This document shows, one piece after another, positions 42,526 to 51,885 of a DNA stretch of 64,000 nt; positions within the stretch are counted from its first letter, which is position 1; each line of letters opens with the position of its first letter. The notes beneath the pieces were generated by a model, which had not been told where the DNA came from, made no database searches, and was given only the letters and a program-made list of their open reading frames with translations. The stretch is from positions 1 to 64,000 of the forward strand of contig JACPSE010000023.1 of NCBI GenBank assembly GCA_016193465.1, given 5' to 3'. Origin of the DNA: Deltaproteobacteria bacterium. GTDB lineage: Bacteria > Desulfobacterota > Binatia > UBA9968. The position numbers and the translations under genes are program-made.

Positions 42526-45500
42526 ATGAAAAAGCTCTTCAAAATTATCGGTTTACTGGGGATGGCCCTGGCTCTTTTCTTCGTTGTCGTGCTTTTTGCC
42601 TTTTACCGTCTCGTCCAGGTAGGCGAGCTTCGCCGCTTCCTCATTAGCGAGATCGAGAGGCGAACGCATTTGCGAGTCAGCGTGGGAGAGGCGGAACTGC
42701 AAATGGGCAAGATTGTAGGGATCTCCTTTACCGACCTCGCGGTGAGGACGGCTGAAAGCGACCGGCCGGTGATTGCTGCTCAGAAGACCTTCATACGAGT
42801 AGCCCTGCTGCCGCTATTAGAGCGCAGGATGGTTTTTTACCAGGTCCGCTTCTATCGTCCGACAGTGAGGCTAGAACGGGACGGAGAAGGAGAGATAGCC
42901 GTATCAGACCTGATGGTTTACTTCCCTCTCCAGGCGCAGGGAGAGGATCCATTCGCGCTCGATTTGCGTGAGGTGAAAATCGAAAAGGGCGAAGTTATTT
43001 TGGCGGACCGTCAAGAAGCGCTGGAGCGCCCCGTTATCCAACTGCGGGAAGTGGATCTTAACCTACGGCGCATCCGTGCGGGGGAACTTGCCCCATCGGC
43101 GACCGGCACCGCTCAGAAGACGGCCGCTCCCAGCGAGGGAGATTTGGCGGTGGAGTTCGAACTAAAGGCGGCCATCGAGGGGGAAAATAATAGCGCCCGA
43201 GCCTGGCTTCAGTCAAAAGGGAAGATTCTCCTTCCAAGGGACAGGCTGGATTTCCGGCAGGCGTGGTGGGATGCGGATAGCCGGGCGGAGGGATTGCCCG
43301 TGAGTTTGTTGTCGCGGTATTACGGTCCGTTCCTTTCGGCAAAAGAGAGCCGGGGCATTCTCGCGCCCAAGCTGCGTTGGCAGGGGAGCATAGCCGGAGG
43401 AGGCCGCATTCAAGGGCAGATTGATTTTAAAGGGCTGGAGCTGGACGCTCCGCATATCTTCTCCGGCGTTGTGGCGCCCGGAGAGGGGCGCCTCGATTTG
43501 GGGCTCGAATGGACCCCCAAAGAGGTTCGTTTTCCGCAGCTTGAGCTTCGCTCGAAGGAGATCAACCTATCCGCGCAAGTATCCCTACGCTCCTTGGGAG
43601 AAGAAGATTCCCAACTAGAGGTTCACCTTACGACGCCCTTCCTGCCACTGGTTGCAGCGCGGAAGTATGTTCCCTTGAAAGCTCTAAGCTCGCCCTCGCT
43701 GGAATATCTTGCTAAGGCGATAAACCAGGGGGAGATGAGAGTGACGAAGGCCGGAGTGAGCGGTCCCATCTCTGGAATCCGCCGGCTGCTTGAGCCCGGC
43801 TCCGAAAGTAATATCTGGCTGGATGCTGAATTGAAGGGAGCGGGAGGCCACTTGCCGGGAGACCGTTATCTTCCGCTCAAGGGCATCAGCGGGCGGCTGC
43901 TTCTGGAAAAGGGCACCCTCTATTATAAAAACTTCAAGGGCATGTACGGGCTGTCGCGCCTGACGGAAATCGAGGGGATTCAAAACGGGATTTTTTCCGG
44001 CCGGAGGTCTCTGGAGCTGCGCGTCAGGGGCGAGGTCGATCTATCCCAGTTGCGCGAACAACTGAAACTTGGCTTAGTGCCGGTCCAGGCGGCGAAGGCG
44101 GGCGATCTCTTCCAGGAGTTCAGCGGCAGAGGCAGGTTGGGCTTGCTGCTGCGCACAGACTTTACCGGGTCACCTCTTTACGAAGGACAACTGTCCGTGG
44201 ACAGCACGCGTATCCGGATGGGGGATGTCTCTCTGACACAGGTCAAAGGAGAGCTGTCTGTTTCTCCCAAAGAGATTCGCGCCGAAGGAGTCACCGCCCT
44301 GTTGGGAGGCTCTCCTCTGCTTATGAAGGTTGTTCTGAGCAATTATCTATCGGAAAAAGCGACCTTCGACCTCACGGCAGACTCTTCTGGTGTGAGAGCG
44401 GGCGACGCGCTTCGCCTCCTTCTTTCCATGGGGGCGCCGCAAGATCCCGGAACGGTGCGCGGCAGTCTTCACTATCGAGGTTCTCTATTGTCAGCCGGGG
44501 AGCGGAGTCTCAGCGGATCGTTGGAGCTGATCGGGGCTCAGTTACCGCTGGGATTTTTTCGCCAACCTTTGCGGGAGGCGCGCGGGAAGGTCTCGTTCGA
44601 TGAAAAGGGCTTCGAGCTTCATGGCCTGCGGGCTCAATTGGCTGGCTATGGATTCGACTTCAGCGGGCGGTGGAGGTATGCGGAAAAACCGCAACTGACC
44701 TTCTCGCTCAACTCCCCGGAGATGGACATTGCTTTGCTGCTGCCTCAGGAGGAGAAAGGCGGCAGGGATTGGTACGAGCGTCTCCAGGCAAGAGGCAGGA
44801 TCAACATTGGCAAGGGGCGGTTCGAGGGCTTTGAGTTTTCCGATCTCAGCACGGATCTCACTCTGGACAAGAGGCTCTGGCGCCTGGAGAATTTTTCCGC
44901 GCGCTCCCTGGGTGGGACTGTCCAAGGCACGGGAAGTTTTGCCGATGGCGCCGACGGTCTGGCATTTTCTATCGAGCCGAGAGTCCAGGGAGTCCCGCTG
45001 CAAGGGTTTCTCAGGTGGTTTGACATGGGAACAAGGGAGATCACGGGGAGAATCAACCTTGCCGGCAGGCTCGAGTCCCGCGGGGCCACAGGGGCTGAAA
45101 GGAAACGGAATCTCACGGGCAATTTTCAGCTCGAGATCGAGGATGGTTTGGCGCGGCGGCTGCAACTGTTGGTGCGGATTCTCAATGTCATGGACCTGAC
45201 GCGCTGGTTCTCTTTCCGGTTGCCGGATCTGACCCAGAAGGGGATACGCTTTCGCAGCGTGACCGGAGACTTCAAGGTAAAAAAAGGGATTTATTCGACG
45301 GAGAATCTCCTGGTCGACAGCGATGATCTGAGTATCAGCGGGGCCGGTCAGTACGACGGTCCGAACGATGCTATCGACGCCGTTCTCGCGCTTCGTCCAT
45401 TTCCAAGATTGGGTTCTGTCGTGAGCTATATACCACTGATCGGCCCTGGAATCGCCGGCATCAAGGATTCCGTGATGGTGGCGAGCTTCCGTGTCCAGGG

Positions 45501-45618
45501 ACCTGTGGACGATGCGACTATCACTCCAGCCCCTCTGAGCACGCTCTCCGAGTGGTTTTTCAGCGCCCTGAAGCTCCCGCAAAAGCTGATCACGATACCG
45601 GGGACGGGAAAGAAGTGA
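42526..45618 (+). CDS. AsmA-family protein (YhdP/TamB-like), 1030 residues
   Basis: A long envelope protein with one N-terminal membrane helix (GLLGMALALFFVVVLFAFY) and a beta-rich body of repeated strands, as in AsmA, YhdP and other bridge-like lipid transport proteins. The start VQVGELRRFLISEIERRTHLRVSVGEAEL is typical. The C-terminal region ends RPFPRLGSVVSYIPLIGPGIAGIKDSVMVASFRVQGPVDD, matching the AsmA-like C-terminal domain. The ATG follows heptad repeats directly and no Shine-Dalgarno is visible. Its stop overlaps the thioredoxin-like gene (TGATG). Lipid transport is inferred from the family. Confidence 0.85.
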   Translation: MKKLFKIIGLLGMALALFFVVVLFAFYRLVQVGELRRFLISEIERRTHLRVSVGEAELQMGKIVGISFTDLAVRTAESDRPVIAAQKTFIRVALLPLLERRMVFYQVRFYRPTVRLERDGEGEIAVSDLMVYFPLQAQGEDPFALDLREVKIEKGEVILADRQEALERPVIQLREVDLNLRRIRAGELAPSATGTAQKTAAPSEGDLAVEFELKAAIEGENNSARAWLQSKGKILLPRDRLDFRQAWWDADSRAEGLPVSLLSRYYGPFLSAKESRGILAPKLRWQGSIAGGGRIQGQIDFKGLELDAPHIFSGVVAPGEGRLDLGLEWTPKEVRFPQLELRSKEINLSAQVSLRSLGEEDSQLEVHLTTPFLPLVAARKYVPLKALSSPSLEYLAKAINQGEMRVTKAGVSGPISGIRRLLEPGSESNIWLDAELKGAGGHLPGDRYLPLKGISGRLLLEKGTLYYKNFKGMYGLSRLTEIEGIQNGIFSGRRSLELRVRGEVDLSQLREQLKLGLVPVQAAKAGDLFQEFSGRGRLGLLLRTDFTGSPLYEGQLSVDSTRIRMGDVSLTQVKGELSVSPKEIRAEGVTALLGGSPLLMKVVLSNYLSEKATFDLTADSSGVRAGDALRLLLSMGAPQDPGTVRGSLHYRGSLLSAGERSLSGSLELIGAQLPLGFFRQPLREARGKVSFDEKGFELHGLRAQLAGYGFDFSGRWRYAEKPQLTFSLNSPEMDIALLLPQEEKGGRDWYERLQARGRINIGKGRFEGFEFSDLSTDLTLDKRLWRLENFSARSLGGTVQGTGSFADGADGLAFSIEPRVQGVPLQGFLRWFDMGTREITGRINLAGRLESRGATGAERKRNLTGNFQLEIEDGLARRLQLLVRILNVMDLTRWFSFRLPDLTQKGIRFRSVTGDFKVKKGIYSTENLLVDSDDLSISGAGQYDGPNDAIDAVLALRPFPRLGSVVSYIPLIGPGIAGIKDSVMVASFRVQGPVDDATITPAPLSTLSEWFFSALKLPQKLITIPGTGKK

Positions 45619-45884
45619 TGTGGGAGATATTACTCTATACCAGGAAGGACTGCTGTCTCTGCGAGGAGATGAAAGAGATTGTTCGCAAAGTGGCAGGGGA
45701 GTTTCCTTTGGACGTGAAAGAGATTGACATAGACAGCGTGGCTGATCTTCAGGAGAAGTACGGCAGCGAAGTCCCCGTCCTCTTCATCAACGGCCGCAAG
45801 GCCTTTAAGGTCCGGGTGACGGAACGGGAGCTTAAAAAGAGATTAAAGAGATTGAGAAAGGAGGCGGTAGCAAGCAGCGGCTGA
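45618..45884 (+). CDS. Glutaredoxin-like (DUF836) protein
   Basis: An 88-residue thioredoxin-fold protein, LLYTRKDCCLCEEMKEIVRKVAG, with the CxxC active site CCLC at about residues 11-14. VKEIDIDSVADLQEKYGSEVPVLFING carries the cis-proline loop. It resembles the DUF836/glutaredoxin 2-type family of small redox proteins. The start at 45618 shares bases with the AsmA-like stop codon and replaces a longer frame beginning in that gene. A basic tail of about 15 residues follows the fold. Redox partner unknown. Confidence 0.85.
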   Translation: MWEILLYTRKDCCLCEEMKEIVRKVAGEFPLDVKEIDIDSVADLQEKYGSEVPVLFINGRKAFKVRVTERELKKRLKRLRKEAVASSG

Positions 45885-45962
45885 GGTTTCCCAGCAGCTT
45901 TCTATCGAATCTGAAATGGGGCCTGAGCATCTTGGGGACGGTAAAAACATATTGCCTATCTC

Positions 45963-47165
45963 TTATTTCAACCGGTAGGTCGGATAAGCTTCGGTCTGCT
46001 GGTCAAACCATTCATCCGGCAGGTCGTGACCGATCCTTTTTCGTTTGGCTTCCCGATATACCGTAGGGACCAGAACCGCGAAGCGCACCACCGCCGCGCT
46101 CGCTCCTGCCGGTGACGGGCTGAAGGTGATCTGTTTGGCTTCGCTCCGCCCGACTGCTTGCCCCTCGACCAGATCGGTCAAGAACACTCGTTTGCTCGCA
46201 TACTTCTCCAACAGTCGCCACCCCGCCATGCGGTACCCGGTTTGTCCCCCTCGTTTTCGAGCAGCCAGTTTCGCTTCTTGAGGTTCACCCGTGGTCATGA
46301 GGGATGTGACAAAGTCTTTCGCCGCGTCATACTCGAGCGATCGCGGAAAAGTCCATGACACCACATCCGCCTTTTCAAGCATCCTGTCGTCGTATTCCGC
46401 CCCCGTCACGCAATACACGTGCGCTCCCTGTGCTACCCACGCGGGATCGAATGTAGGTTCCGCGGTATTTGTCGCGGAGATCACTATGTCCGCATCCCGG
46501 ACTGCCTCTTCCGCTGAAGAGACTGGTGTGATTTCTATTCCCAGCTGCTTCTTCATCTGTTCGGTGAAGTTAGACCGGCTTTTAGGGTTGGGACTGAAAA
46601 CTTTGACAGTCTTGATATCTCTCACCAAACAATGTCCCATGAGTACTGAGCGGGCCATCCAGCCGGCTCCGATCAGGCCGATAGACCGGGCATCCGTCCG
46701 CGCTAAATACTTGGCGTTGAGGGCGGCGACACCACCGACTCGTATCACTTGAACGTCGCGTTCCTGCACGATCGCTAACAGTTTGCCTGCTCGCATATCG
46801 AACAAGAACAACCACCCGCTCTTTTCACTGTCTTGCGGGTACCCGGGCTTTTGGCTGGTATCAGCGTTAAGCGTCTCGCCGAGCGGCGCGATCACTCGAC
46901 GCGGCATCCCAAACTGCTCAACGGTCACACTGACCCAAGAATTGAGACGTAGGATAGCTGTAGCGTCCACTAAGTCCAAAACCGGTCGCAGTCGAAGGGT
47001 GTAAACTCTTTCAAGCCCCTCAGCCTTGCCGACTTCTATGTTGCGTCCACCGTCCCATCGCACGAGCTGGCCCCGGCCTATTCGACGAGTACTCTCTTCT
47101 ACCGCCTCGAGGCATTTCTCCATGGTTAAAACCTGCACCACATCGTCGTTAGTCAGCAGAAGCAT
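45963..47165 (-). CDS. Ornithine cyclodeaminase / mu-crystallin family protein
   Basis: A 400-residue NAD(P)-binding protein. The family N-terminus MLLLTNDDVVQVLTMEKCLEAVEES and the Rossmann loop SIGLIGAGWMARSVLMGH (about 161-178) are clear, followed by VKVFSPNPKSRSNFTEQM and ADIVISATNTAEPTFDPAWV. The protein is about 70 residues longer than ornithine cyclodeaminase, with extra sequence near residues 85-120 and at the C-terminus. Substrates across the family include imines and amino acids; none can be chosen here. It is followed upstream by a deacylase fragment on the same strand. Confidence 0.8.
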   Translation of the reverse strand: MLLLTNDDVVQVLTMEKCLEAVEESTRRIGRGQLVRWDGGRNIEVGKAEGLERVYTLRLRPVLDLVDATAILRLNSWVSVTVEQFGMPRRVIAPLGETLNADTSQKPGYPQDSEKSGWLFLFDMRAGKLLAIVQERDVQVIRVGGVAALNAKYLARTDARSIGLIGAGWMARSVLMGHCLVRDIKTVKVFSPNPKSRSNFTEQMKKQLGIEITPVSSAEEAVRDADIVISATNTAEPTFDPAWVAQGAHVYCVTGAEYDDRMLEKADVVSWTFPRSLEYDAAKDFVTSLMTTGEPQEAKLAARKRGGQTGYRMAGWRLLEKYASKRVFLTDLVEGQAVGRSEAKQITFSPSPAGASAAVVRFAVLVPTVYREAKRKRIGHDLPDEWFDQQTEAYPTYRLK

Positions 47166-47223
47166 TGCACACCTCCTTGGCTGTTCGGGACAACCCTATG
47201 CAAGACCCCTTTTTCCCATCTTT

Positions 47224-47613
47224 CTAGGCCTGATCGCTATGCGCAGTATTATAAAGAGCGTTACGTAGCACGCGCCCCGGATGGGTTCCTGTAGGCTCGC
47301 CCCGCTCCAGCAACACCTGGCCGTTGACCACCGTATAGTGAATGCCTTCAGCTAGATCGCGCATCCACCACCTATTATTCAGGAGATCATGCACGACTTC
47401 TTGCTTTCCTGGTTTCACCGTATCGGGATTGAGGATGATGAGGTCTGCCGCGAGTCCCGGCTGCAATAGGCCGCGATCATAGATCCCGAAGGCCGAGGCC
47501 GAATCAAAGGTCAGACGGCGAACAGCCTGTTCGAGCGACATGATGCCCCGTTCTCGGACCCAATAGCCTAGGAGGCGTGTGCTGTAAATGATAAGAACTT
47601 GCTTTTTGACCAC
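47224..47613 (-). pseudogene. C-terminal fragment of an N-acyl-D-amino-acid deacylase
   Basis: The 129-residue frame contains LLGYWVRERGIMSLEQAVRRLT, FGIYDRGLLQPGLAADLIILNPDTV and HYTVVNGQVLLERGEPTGTHPGRVLR. These are the last quarter of D-aminoacylase-type amidohydrolases (the family spans about 480-550 residues). The metal-binding N-terminal barrel is missing, and the first ten residues (MVKKQVLIIY) do not belong to the family. It is therefore a truncated, non-functional remnant. Confidence 0.75.
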
Positions 47614-47747
47614 AAGGTCGAAGAATCCTATTTTTCCCGCGACCGCGTACCGACGCAGCCCCTGAGAGCCTCATGTGACCGGCGGAAGGAGATCGGGCCG
47701 GCCCGGGTCAGCGTTTCGGACAGGACAATATCCGATAAGGAGGCGTT

Positions 47748-48134
47748 ATGTCAACTTCTGGGATAGCAACTTGTGGTAGCAAAGTTAGTGGGATAGGACA
47801 AGCTCAAGCCAGGTATCGGGAGTTTGTCAGAGAAGGGCTAGAGCATCAACCTTGGGAGAGGCTTAAGGGGCAGATTTATCTCGGCAGTGAGGAGTTTATA
47901 GAGAGGCATACCCGAGGGGTGGAAGAGATCAAGGAAGTACCCCGGGCGCAATGGAGGGCGGCGAGGCCGACTTTGGAAAAGCTCTTTAGCAGGCAAGGAG
48001 ACAAGGCCGTTGAGGTGGCCTACAGAGAGTACAGATACAAGCTAGGAGAGATTGCCGAATATCTTGGGGTGCACTATGCTACGGTGAGTCGCAGGCTGAA
48101 GGATTTGGAGAGAAGAAAAAAGAGGAATGTATGA
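47748..48134 (+). pseudogene. C-terminal fragment of a RAYT-type transposase
   Basis: The 128-residue frame matches the C-terminal half of the transposase at 28868: YREFVREGLEHQPWERLKGQIYLGSEEFIERH, then the final HTH LGEIAEYLGVHYATVSRRLKDLERRKK. The Y1 catalytic domain is absent and the first 20 residues (MSTSGIATCGSK...) look like out-of-frame sequence. Six bases after its stop, at 48140-48151, comes AGACCTGACCCC, also found at the edge of the intact element. Confidence 0.75.
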
Positions 48135-48171
48135 TTGCAAGACCTGACCCCAAAACCCTTATGGACCAGGG

Positions 48172-50007
48172 CTAACTGTCCTCTTCCCGCCGTCTCGGAC
48201 GCTCTGTTTGTTTGAGGACCTTTTTGCGCAGCCGGACCGATTGAGGCGTCACCTCCACCAGTTCGTCGTCGCCGATCCACTCGATCCCCTCTTCCAATCC
48301 CATCTCCCGGTGCGGCGTGATCAGGATATTTTCATCCCGGCCTGCGGCGCGGATGTTGGTCAGCTTTTTTTCCCGGCAGATGTTGACGTTGAGGTCGTTG
48401 TCGCGCGAATACTCGCCGACGACCATTCCCTCGTACACGCGGGTGCCCGGGGCGGTGAAGAGGGTCCCTCGCTCCTGGAGATGGAAGACCGCGTAGGGGG
48501 TCGCCAGGCCCTCGCGGTCCGCTACCATGGCGCCGTTGCTGCGCGCCTGAATCGACCCGTGCCAGGGCGACCAGCCGTTGAAAAGCGCGTTCATGATCCC
48601 CGTGCCTCTCGTGTCGGTGAGAAAGCGCGAGCGGAAGCCGATAAGTCCCCGCGAGGGCACGGCGAACTCCAGCCGCACGCGTCGTCCCGACCCGGCAGGC
48701 GCCATTTTGGTCATCTTGCCGCGCCGCACCGCAAGTAGCTGCGAGATCATGCCGATGTAATCCTCCGGAATGTCGATCATGAGCAACTCCACCGGCTCGT
48801 GGAGCTTGCCATCCACCTCCCGGGTGACCACGGTCGGCTTGGATACCTGCAGCTCGTAGCCTTCGCGCCGCATGGTCTCGATCAAGATGGCGAGCTGAAA
48901 CTCCCCGCGGCCGGTGACCCGAAAGGCATCCGGTGAATCCGTCTCTTCGACGCGTAGACTCACGTTTTTCCGTTGTTCGTATTGCAGGCGCTCGCGCAGT
49001 TTGCGCGAGGTGACAAATTCTCCCTCGCGGCCCGCCCAAGGCGAAGTATTGGCGCTGAAGATCATGGCGATGGTCGGTTCATCCACACGCAGCGCAGGCA
49101 GCGCTCGCGGGAGGTCTCGGTCAGCGATAGTATCGCCGATCTCGATGTCCTCGATGCCCGCTACTGCCACGATATCGCCCGCGCCGACCCTTTCGACCTC
49201 GATTCGCTTGAGCCCCTGCCAACCGAAGAGCTGAGTGATTTTCACGGGCTGCTGGGAGCCGCCCGATCGGCAGAGAGTATAGAGGCCGGGAGTCAACGCG
49301 CCGTTCTTCAGCCGGCCAACCGCCAGGCGGCCGAGGTAGTCGCTGTAGTCGAGATTGTTGGCCTGGAATTGCGTTGGCGCCTGCGAGTCAATCTGCGGCC
49401 CAGGGAGCGCCTCTACGATCAGGTCGAACAAAGGCCGGAGGTCCGTTGCCGGTTGCTTGAGGTCGCGGGTCGCGATGCCGGCGCGCGCGTTGGTGTAAAC
49501 CACCGGGAAGTCCAGTTGGTCCTCGGTGGCGTCAAGATCAATGAACAGATCGTAGATTTCATCCAGCACGGCGCTCACCCTGGCGTCGGGCCGATCGATC
49601 TTGTTGATACAGACAATCGGCGGCAGATCGGCTTCCAACGCTTTCTTTAAGACGAAGCGGGTTTGCGGCAGCGGACCCTCGGACGCGTCGACTAGCAACA
49701 TCACGCCGTCGACCATCGCCAGCGTGCGCTCGACCTCGCCGCCGAAATCCGCGTGACCGGGGGTATCGACGATGTTGATTTTGACCCCGTGATAGTGAAT
49801 CGAGGTGTTCTTGGCCAGGATGGTGATGCCGTGCTCCCGTTCGAGATCCAGGGAGTCCATGACGCGCTCCATCACTTGCTCGTGGGCGCGAAAGATGCCG
49901 CTTTGATGGAGCATGGCGTCAACCAGGGTCGTCTTGCCGTGGTCGACGTGGGCGATAATGCCGACGTTACGGATATCATCGCGCCGCCTTGGCTTGTTTT
50001 CACTCAT
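48172..50007 (-). CDS. typA: GTP-binding protein TypA/BipA
   Basis: A 611-residue translational GTPase of the BipA family, acting on ribosome assembly and stress adaptation. G motifs are all present: G1 [15 protein letters not shown] (about 19), G2 [18 protein letters not shown]3 [16 protein letters not shown] and G4 [11 protein letters not shown]-like domains III and V follow, with [27 protein letters not shown] and the C-terminal BipA-specific region [30 protein letters not shown]. Length is standard. No clear Shine-Dalgarno is visible. It is convergent with a transposase fragment. Confidence 0.95.
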   Translation of the reverse strand: MSENKPRRRDDIRNVGIIAHVDHGKTTLVDAMLHQSGIFRAHEQVMERVMDSLDLEREHGITILAKNTSIHYHGVKINIVDTPGHADFGGEVERTLAMVDGVMLLVDASEGPLPQTRFVLKKALEADLPPIVCINKIDRPDARVSAVLDEIYDLFIDLDATEDQLDFPVVYTNARAGIATRDLKQPATDLRPLFDLIVEALPGPQIDSQAPTQFQANNLDYSDYLGRLAVGRLKNGALTPGLYTLCRSGGSQQPVKITQLFGWQGLKRIEVERVGAGDIVAVAGIEDIEIGDTIADRDLPRALPALRVDEPTIAMIFSANTSPWAGREGEFVTSRKLRERLQYEQRKNVSLRVEETDSPDAFRVTGRGEFQLAILIETMRREGYELQVSKPTVVTREVDGKLHEPVELLMIDIPEDYIGMISQLLAVRRGKMTKMAPAGSGRRVRLEFAVPSRGLIGFRSRFLTDTRGTGIMNALFNGWSPWHGSIQARSNGAMVADREGLATPYAVFHLQERGTLFTAPGTRVYEGMVVGEYSRDNDLNVNICREKKLTNIRAAGRDENILITPHREMGLEEGIEWIGDDELVEVTPQSVRLRKKVLKQTERPRRREEDS

Positions 50008-50097
50008 AACTCACTTATTGGGGAGCGTGGCGGTTTTGTCAAGCGATCTTTCTTGCTTAGCGTGCTTCCGTAGAGTATAAATTTTTTGATGGGCGGG

Positions 50098-51837
50098 ATG
50101 GGGCGATTAAGAAGTTACCTTTGGCGCTACTGGAGGCGCTATCTCCTGGGAGCGATCTGTCTCTTCGGCACGGCGACTCTTGTCATGTGGATCCCGTGGT
50201 GGATACGGGAGGGCGTGAGGATCATCGAGCACGGCGGGCCGATCGGGGACGTCACCTTCTATGCCGTGATTATCATAATGGCGGCGGTCGCCCAGGGCGT
50301 CATCCGGACTTTTTCCCGCTCCCTCATCTTCAACGCCGGTCGCGACATCGAGTATGATCTCAGGAACGATCTCTTTGCTCACCTGCAAAAGCTGCCGATC
50401 GCCTACTATCACTCGCAACGAACCGGTGACCTGATGTCCCGGGTCATCAACGACATCTCGGCGGTGCGCGTGTTTTTGGGTCCCGGGATTCTGAATCTCG
50501 TCAACGCCCCCCTTTATTATCTCTACGCGCTCGTGCTGATGTTCTCGATGGATGTCCGGATGACCTTGGCGGCTGTCCTTCCCTATCCGCTCCTGATCTG
50601 GGCGGTGCGGAATTTTCGCGGGAAGATCTTGCGCGCGTCCCTCAAGGTGCAGCAGCAGATGTCGGAACTGAGCAGCCATGTCCAGGAAAATCTCAGCGGC
50701 ATGCACGTGGTAAAGGCATACACTCAGGAAGAAAACCAGATTCGTCAGTTCGCCGGCCTCAACGAAGATTACCAGAAAAAAAATATGGAACTGGCAAGGC
50801 TCCGCGGACTGATCGGCCCCTTCATGCAGGGCATCAGCGGCCTTACGATCCTGATCGTAATTTGGTACGGCGGGGTCCGGGTCATTCACGGTGATTTAAT
50901 GGTCGCGGATATCGTGGCCTTCATCGCCTATCTCAACGTCCTGGCCTGGCCCACCGCTGCTTTCGGCTGGATGCTCTCCCTCGTGGAGAGGGGACGAGCG
51001 GCGATGGAGCGTCTGGAGGAGATTTTCAAAGCCGAGCCGGAGATTATCAGTCCGCCTGCCCCAACGCCGCTCAGCTTCGCCAAGGTCGGCATCGAATTCC
51101 GTAATGTCTGCTTCGCCTACGACAGTAAAACCAACGGCCAAGCCGTTCTCAAAGAGATCGATTTTACTCTACCTCGCGGTCGCACGCTTGGGATTGTGGG
51201 TCGGACCGGGGCAGGCAAGAGCACCGTGGTTCAGCTCCTTCCCCGGCTCTACGATGCCACTTCAGGAGAGATCCGAATCGGGGGAAGGAGCATTCGCGCG
51301 TTTTCCCTCGCCGAGCTGCGCCGGACCATGGGTTATGTCCCCCAGGATCCTTTTCTCTTCTCGACATCGCTCAGGCGCAACCTGGCATTCGGGAGGGACG
51401 GTGTTTCGGACCAGGAGGTCGAAAACGCGATCCGGCTCGCGCGCCTGGACCGGGATTTGGAAATCTTTCCTCAAGGGCTGGATACAATCGTGGGAGAACG
51501 CGGCATCACCCTTTCCGGCGGTCAGAAACAGAGGGCGACCTTGGCGCGCGCCTTGCTTTTGAATGCGCCGATCTTGGTTTTGGATGACTGCCTCTCCAGC
51601 GTGGACGCACAGACAGAAGATGAGATTCTCAAGGGACTCAGGTCGGTTTTCAAAGAGAAAACCTCCGTAATCATCTCCCACCGGATCTCTGCGGTCAAAG
51701 AGGCGGATGAGATCCTGGTGCTCGATGACGGGAAGATCATCGAGAGGGGAAATCACCAGGAGCTTCTCCTCAAAGGCGGTTTCTACGCGGAGCTATTTCG
51801 CCAGCAACAACTGACCGAAGAATTAGAGCAGATTTAA
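50098..51837 (+). CDS. Heterodimeric ABC exporter, degenerate-site subunit
   Basis: A 579-residue half-transporter with six membrane helices and an ATPase domain. Walker A is GIVGRTGAGKSTVVQLL, the signature is TLSGGQKQRATLARAL and the switch is VIISHRISAV. Walker B reads ILVLDDCLSSVD, so the catalytic glutamate is Asp. This is typical of the degenerate subunit in BmrCD/TM287-288-type heterodimers. The tandem partner begins 48 bp downstream. Alternative starts are ATG at 50089 or TTG at 50086; 50098 (MGRLRSYLWRYWRRYLLG) is chosen as the best fit. Substrate is unknown, with lipid or drug export possible. Confidence 0.88.
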   Translation: MGRLRSYLWRYWRRYLLGAICLFGTATLVMWIPWWIREGVRIIEHGGPIGDVTFYAVIIIMAAVAQGVIRTFSRSLIFNAGRDIEYDLRNDLFAHLQKLPIAYYHSQRTGDLMSRVINDISAVRVFLGPGILNLVNAPLYYLYALVLMFSMDVRMTLAAVLPYPLLIWAVRNFRGKILRASLKVQQQMSELSSHVQENLSGMHVVKAYTQEENQIRQFAGLNEDYQKKNMELARLRGLIGPFMQGISGLTILIVIWYGGVRVIHGDLMVADIVAFIAYLNVLAWPTAAFGWMLSLVERGRAAMERLEEIFKAEPEIISPPAPTPLSFAKVGIEFRNVCFAYDSKTNGQAVLKEIDFTLPRGRTLGIVGRTGAGKSTVVQLLPRLYDATSGEIRIGGRSIRAFSLAELRRTMGYVPQDPFLFSTSLRRNLAFGRDGVSDQEVENAIRLARLDRDLEIFPQGLDTIVGERGITLSGGQKQRATLARALLLNAPILVLDDCLSSVDAQTEDEILKGLRSVFKEKTSVIISHRISAVKEADEILVLDDGKIIERGNHQELLLKGGFYAELFRQQQLTEELEQI

Positions 51838-51845
51838 CAACGAGG

Positions 51846-51880
51846 AGGCAGAGGGCAGTAGGCAATAGGCAGTAGGCAAT
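51846..51880. repeat. Heptad tract, AGGCANN family
   Basis: Five 7-bp units (AGGCAGA, GGGCAGT, AGGCAAT, AGGCAGT, AGGCAAT) lie between the two ABC exporter genes and end 5 bp before the second ATG. There is no inverted arm here. Confidence 0.75.
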
Positions 51881-51885
51881 AAAAG

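Noticed and set aside
44542-45582. A 346-codon open frame antisense to the AsmA-like gene
   Set aside because: Same reason: full overlap with a real gene and biased composition.
48973-49650. A 225-codon open frame antisense to typA
   Set aside because: typA is a well-conserved GTPase with every motif in place; the antisense frame has no recognisable features.
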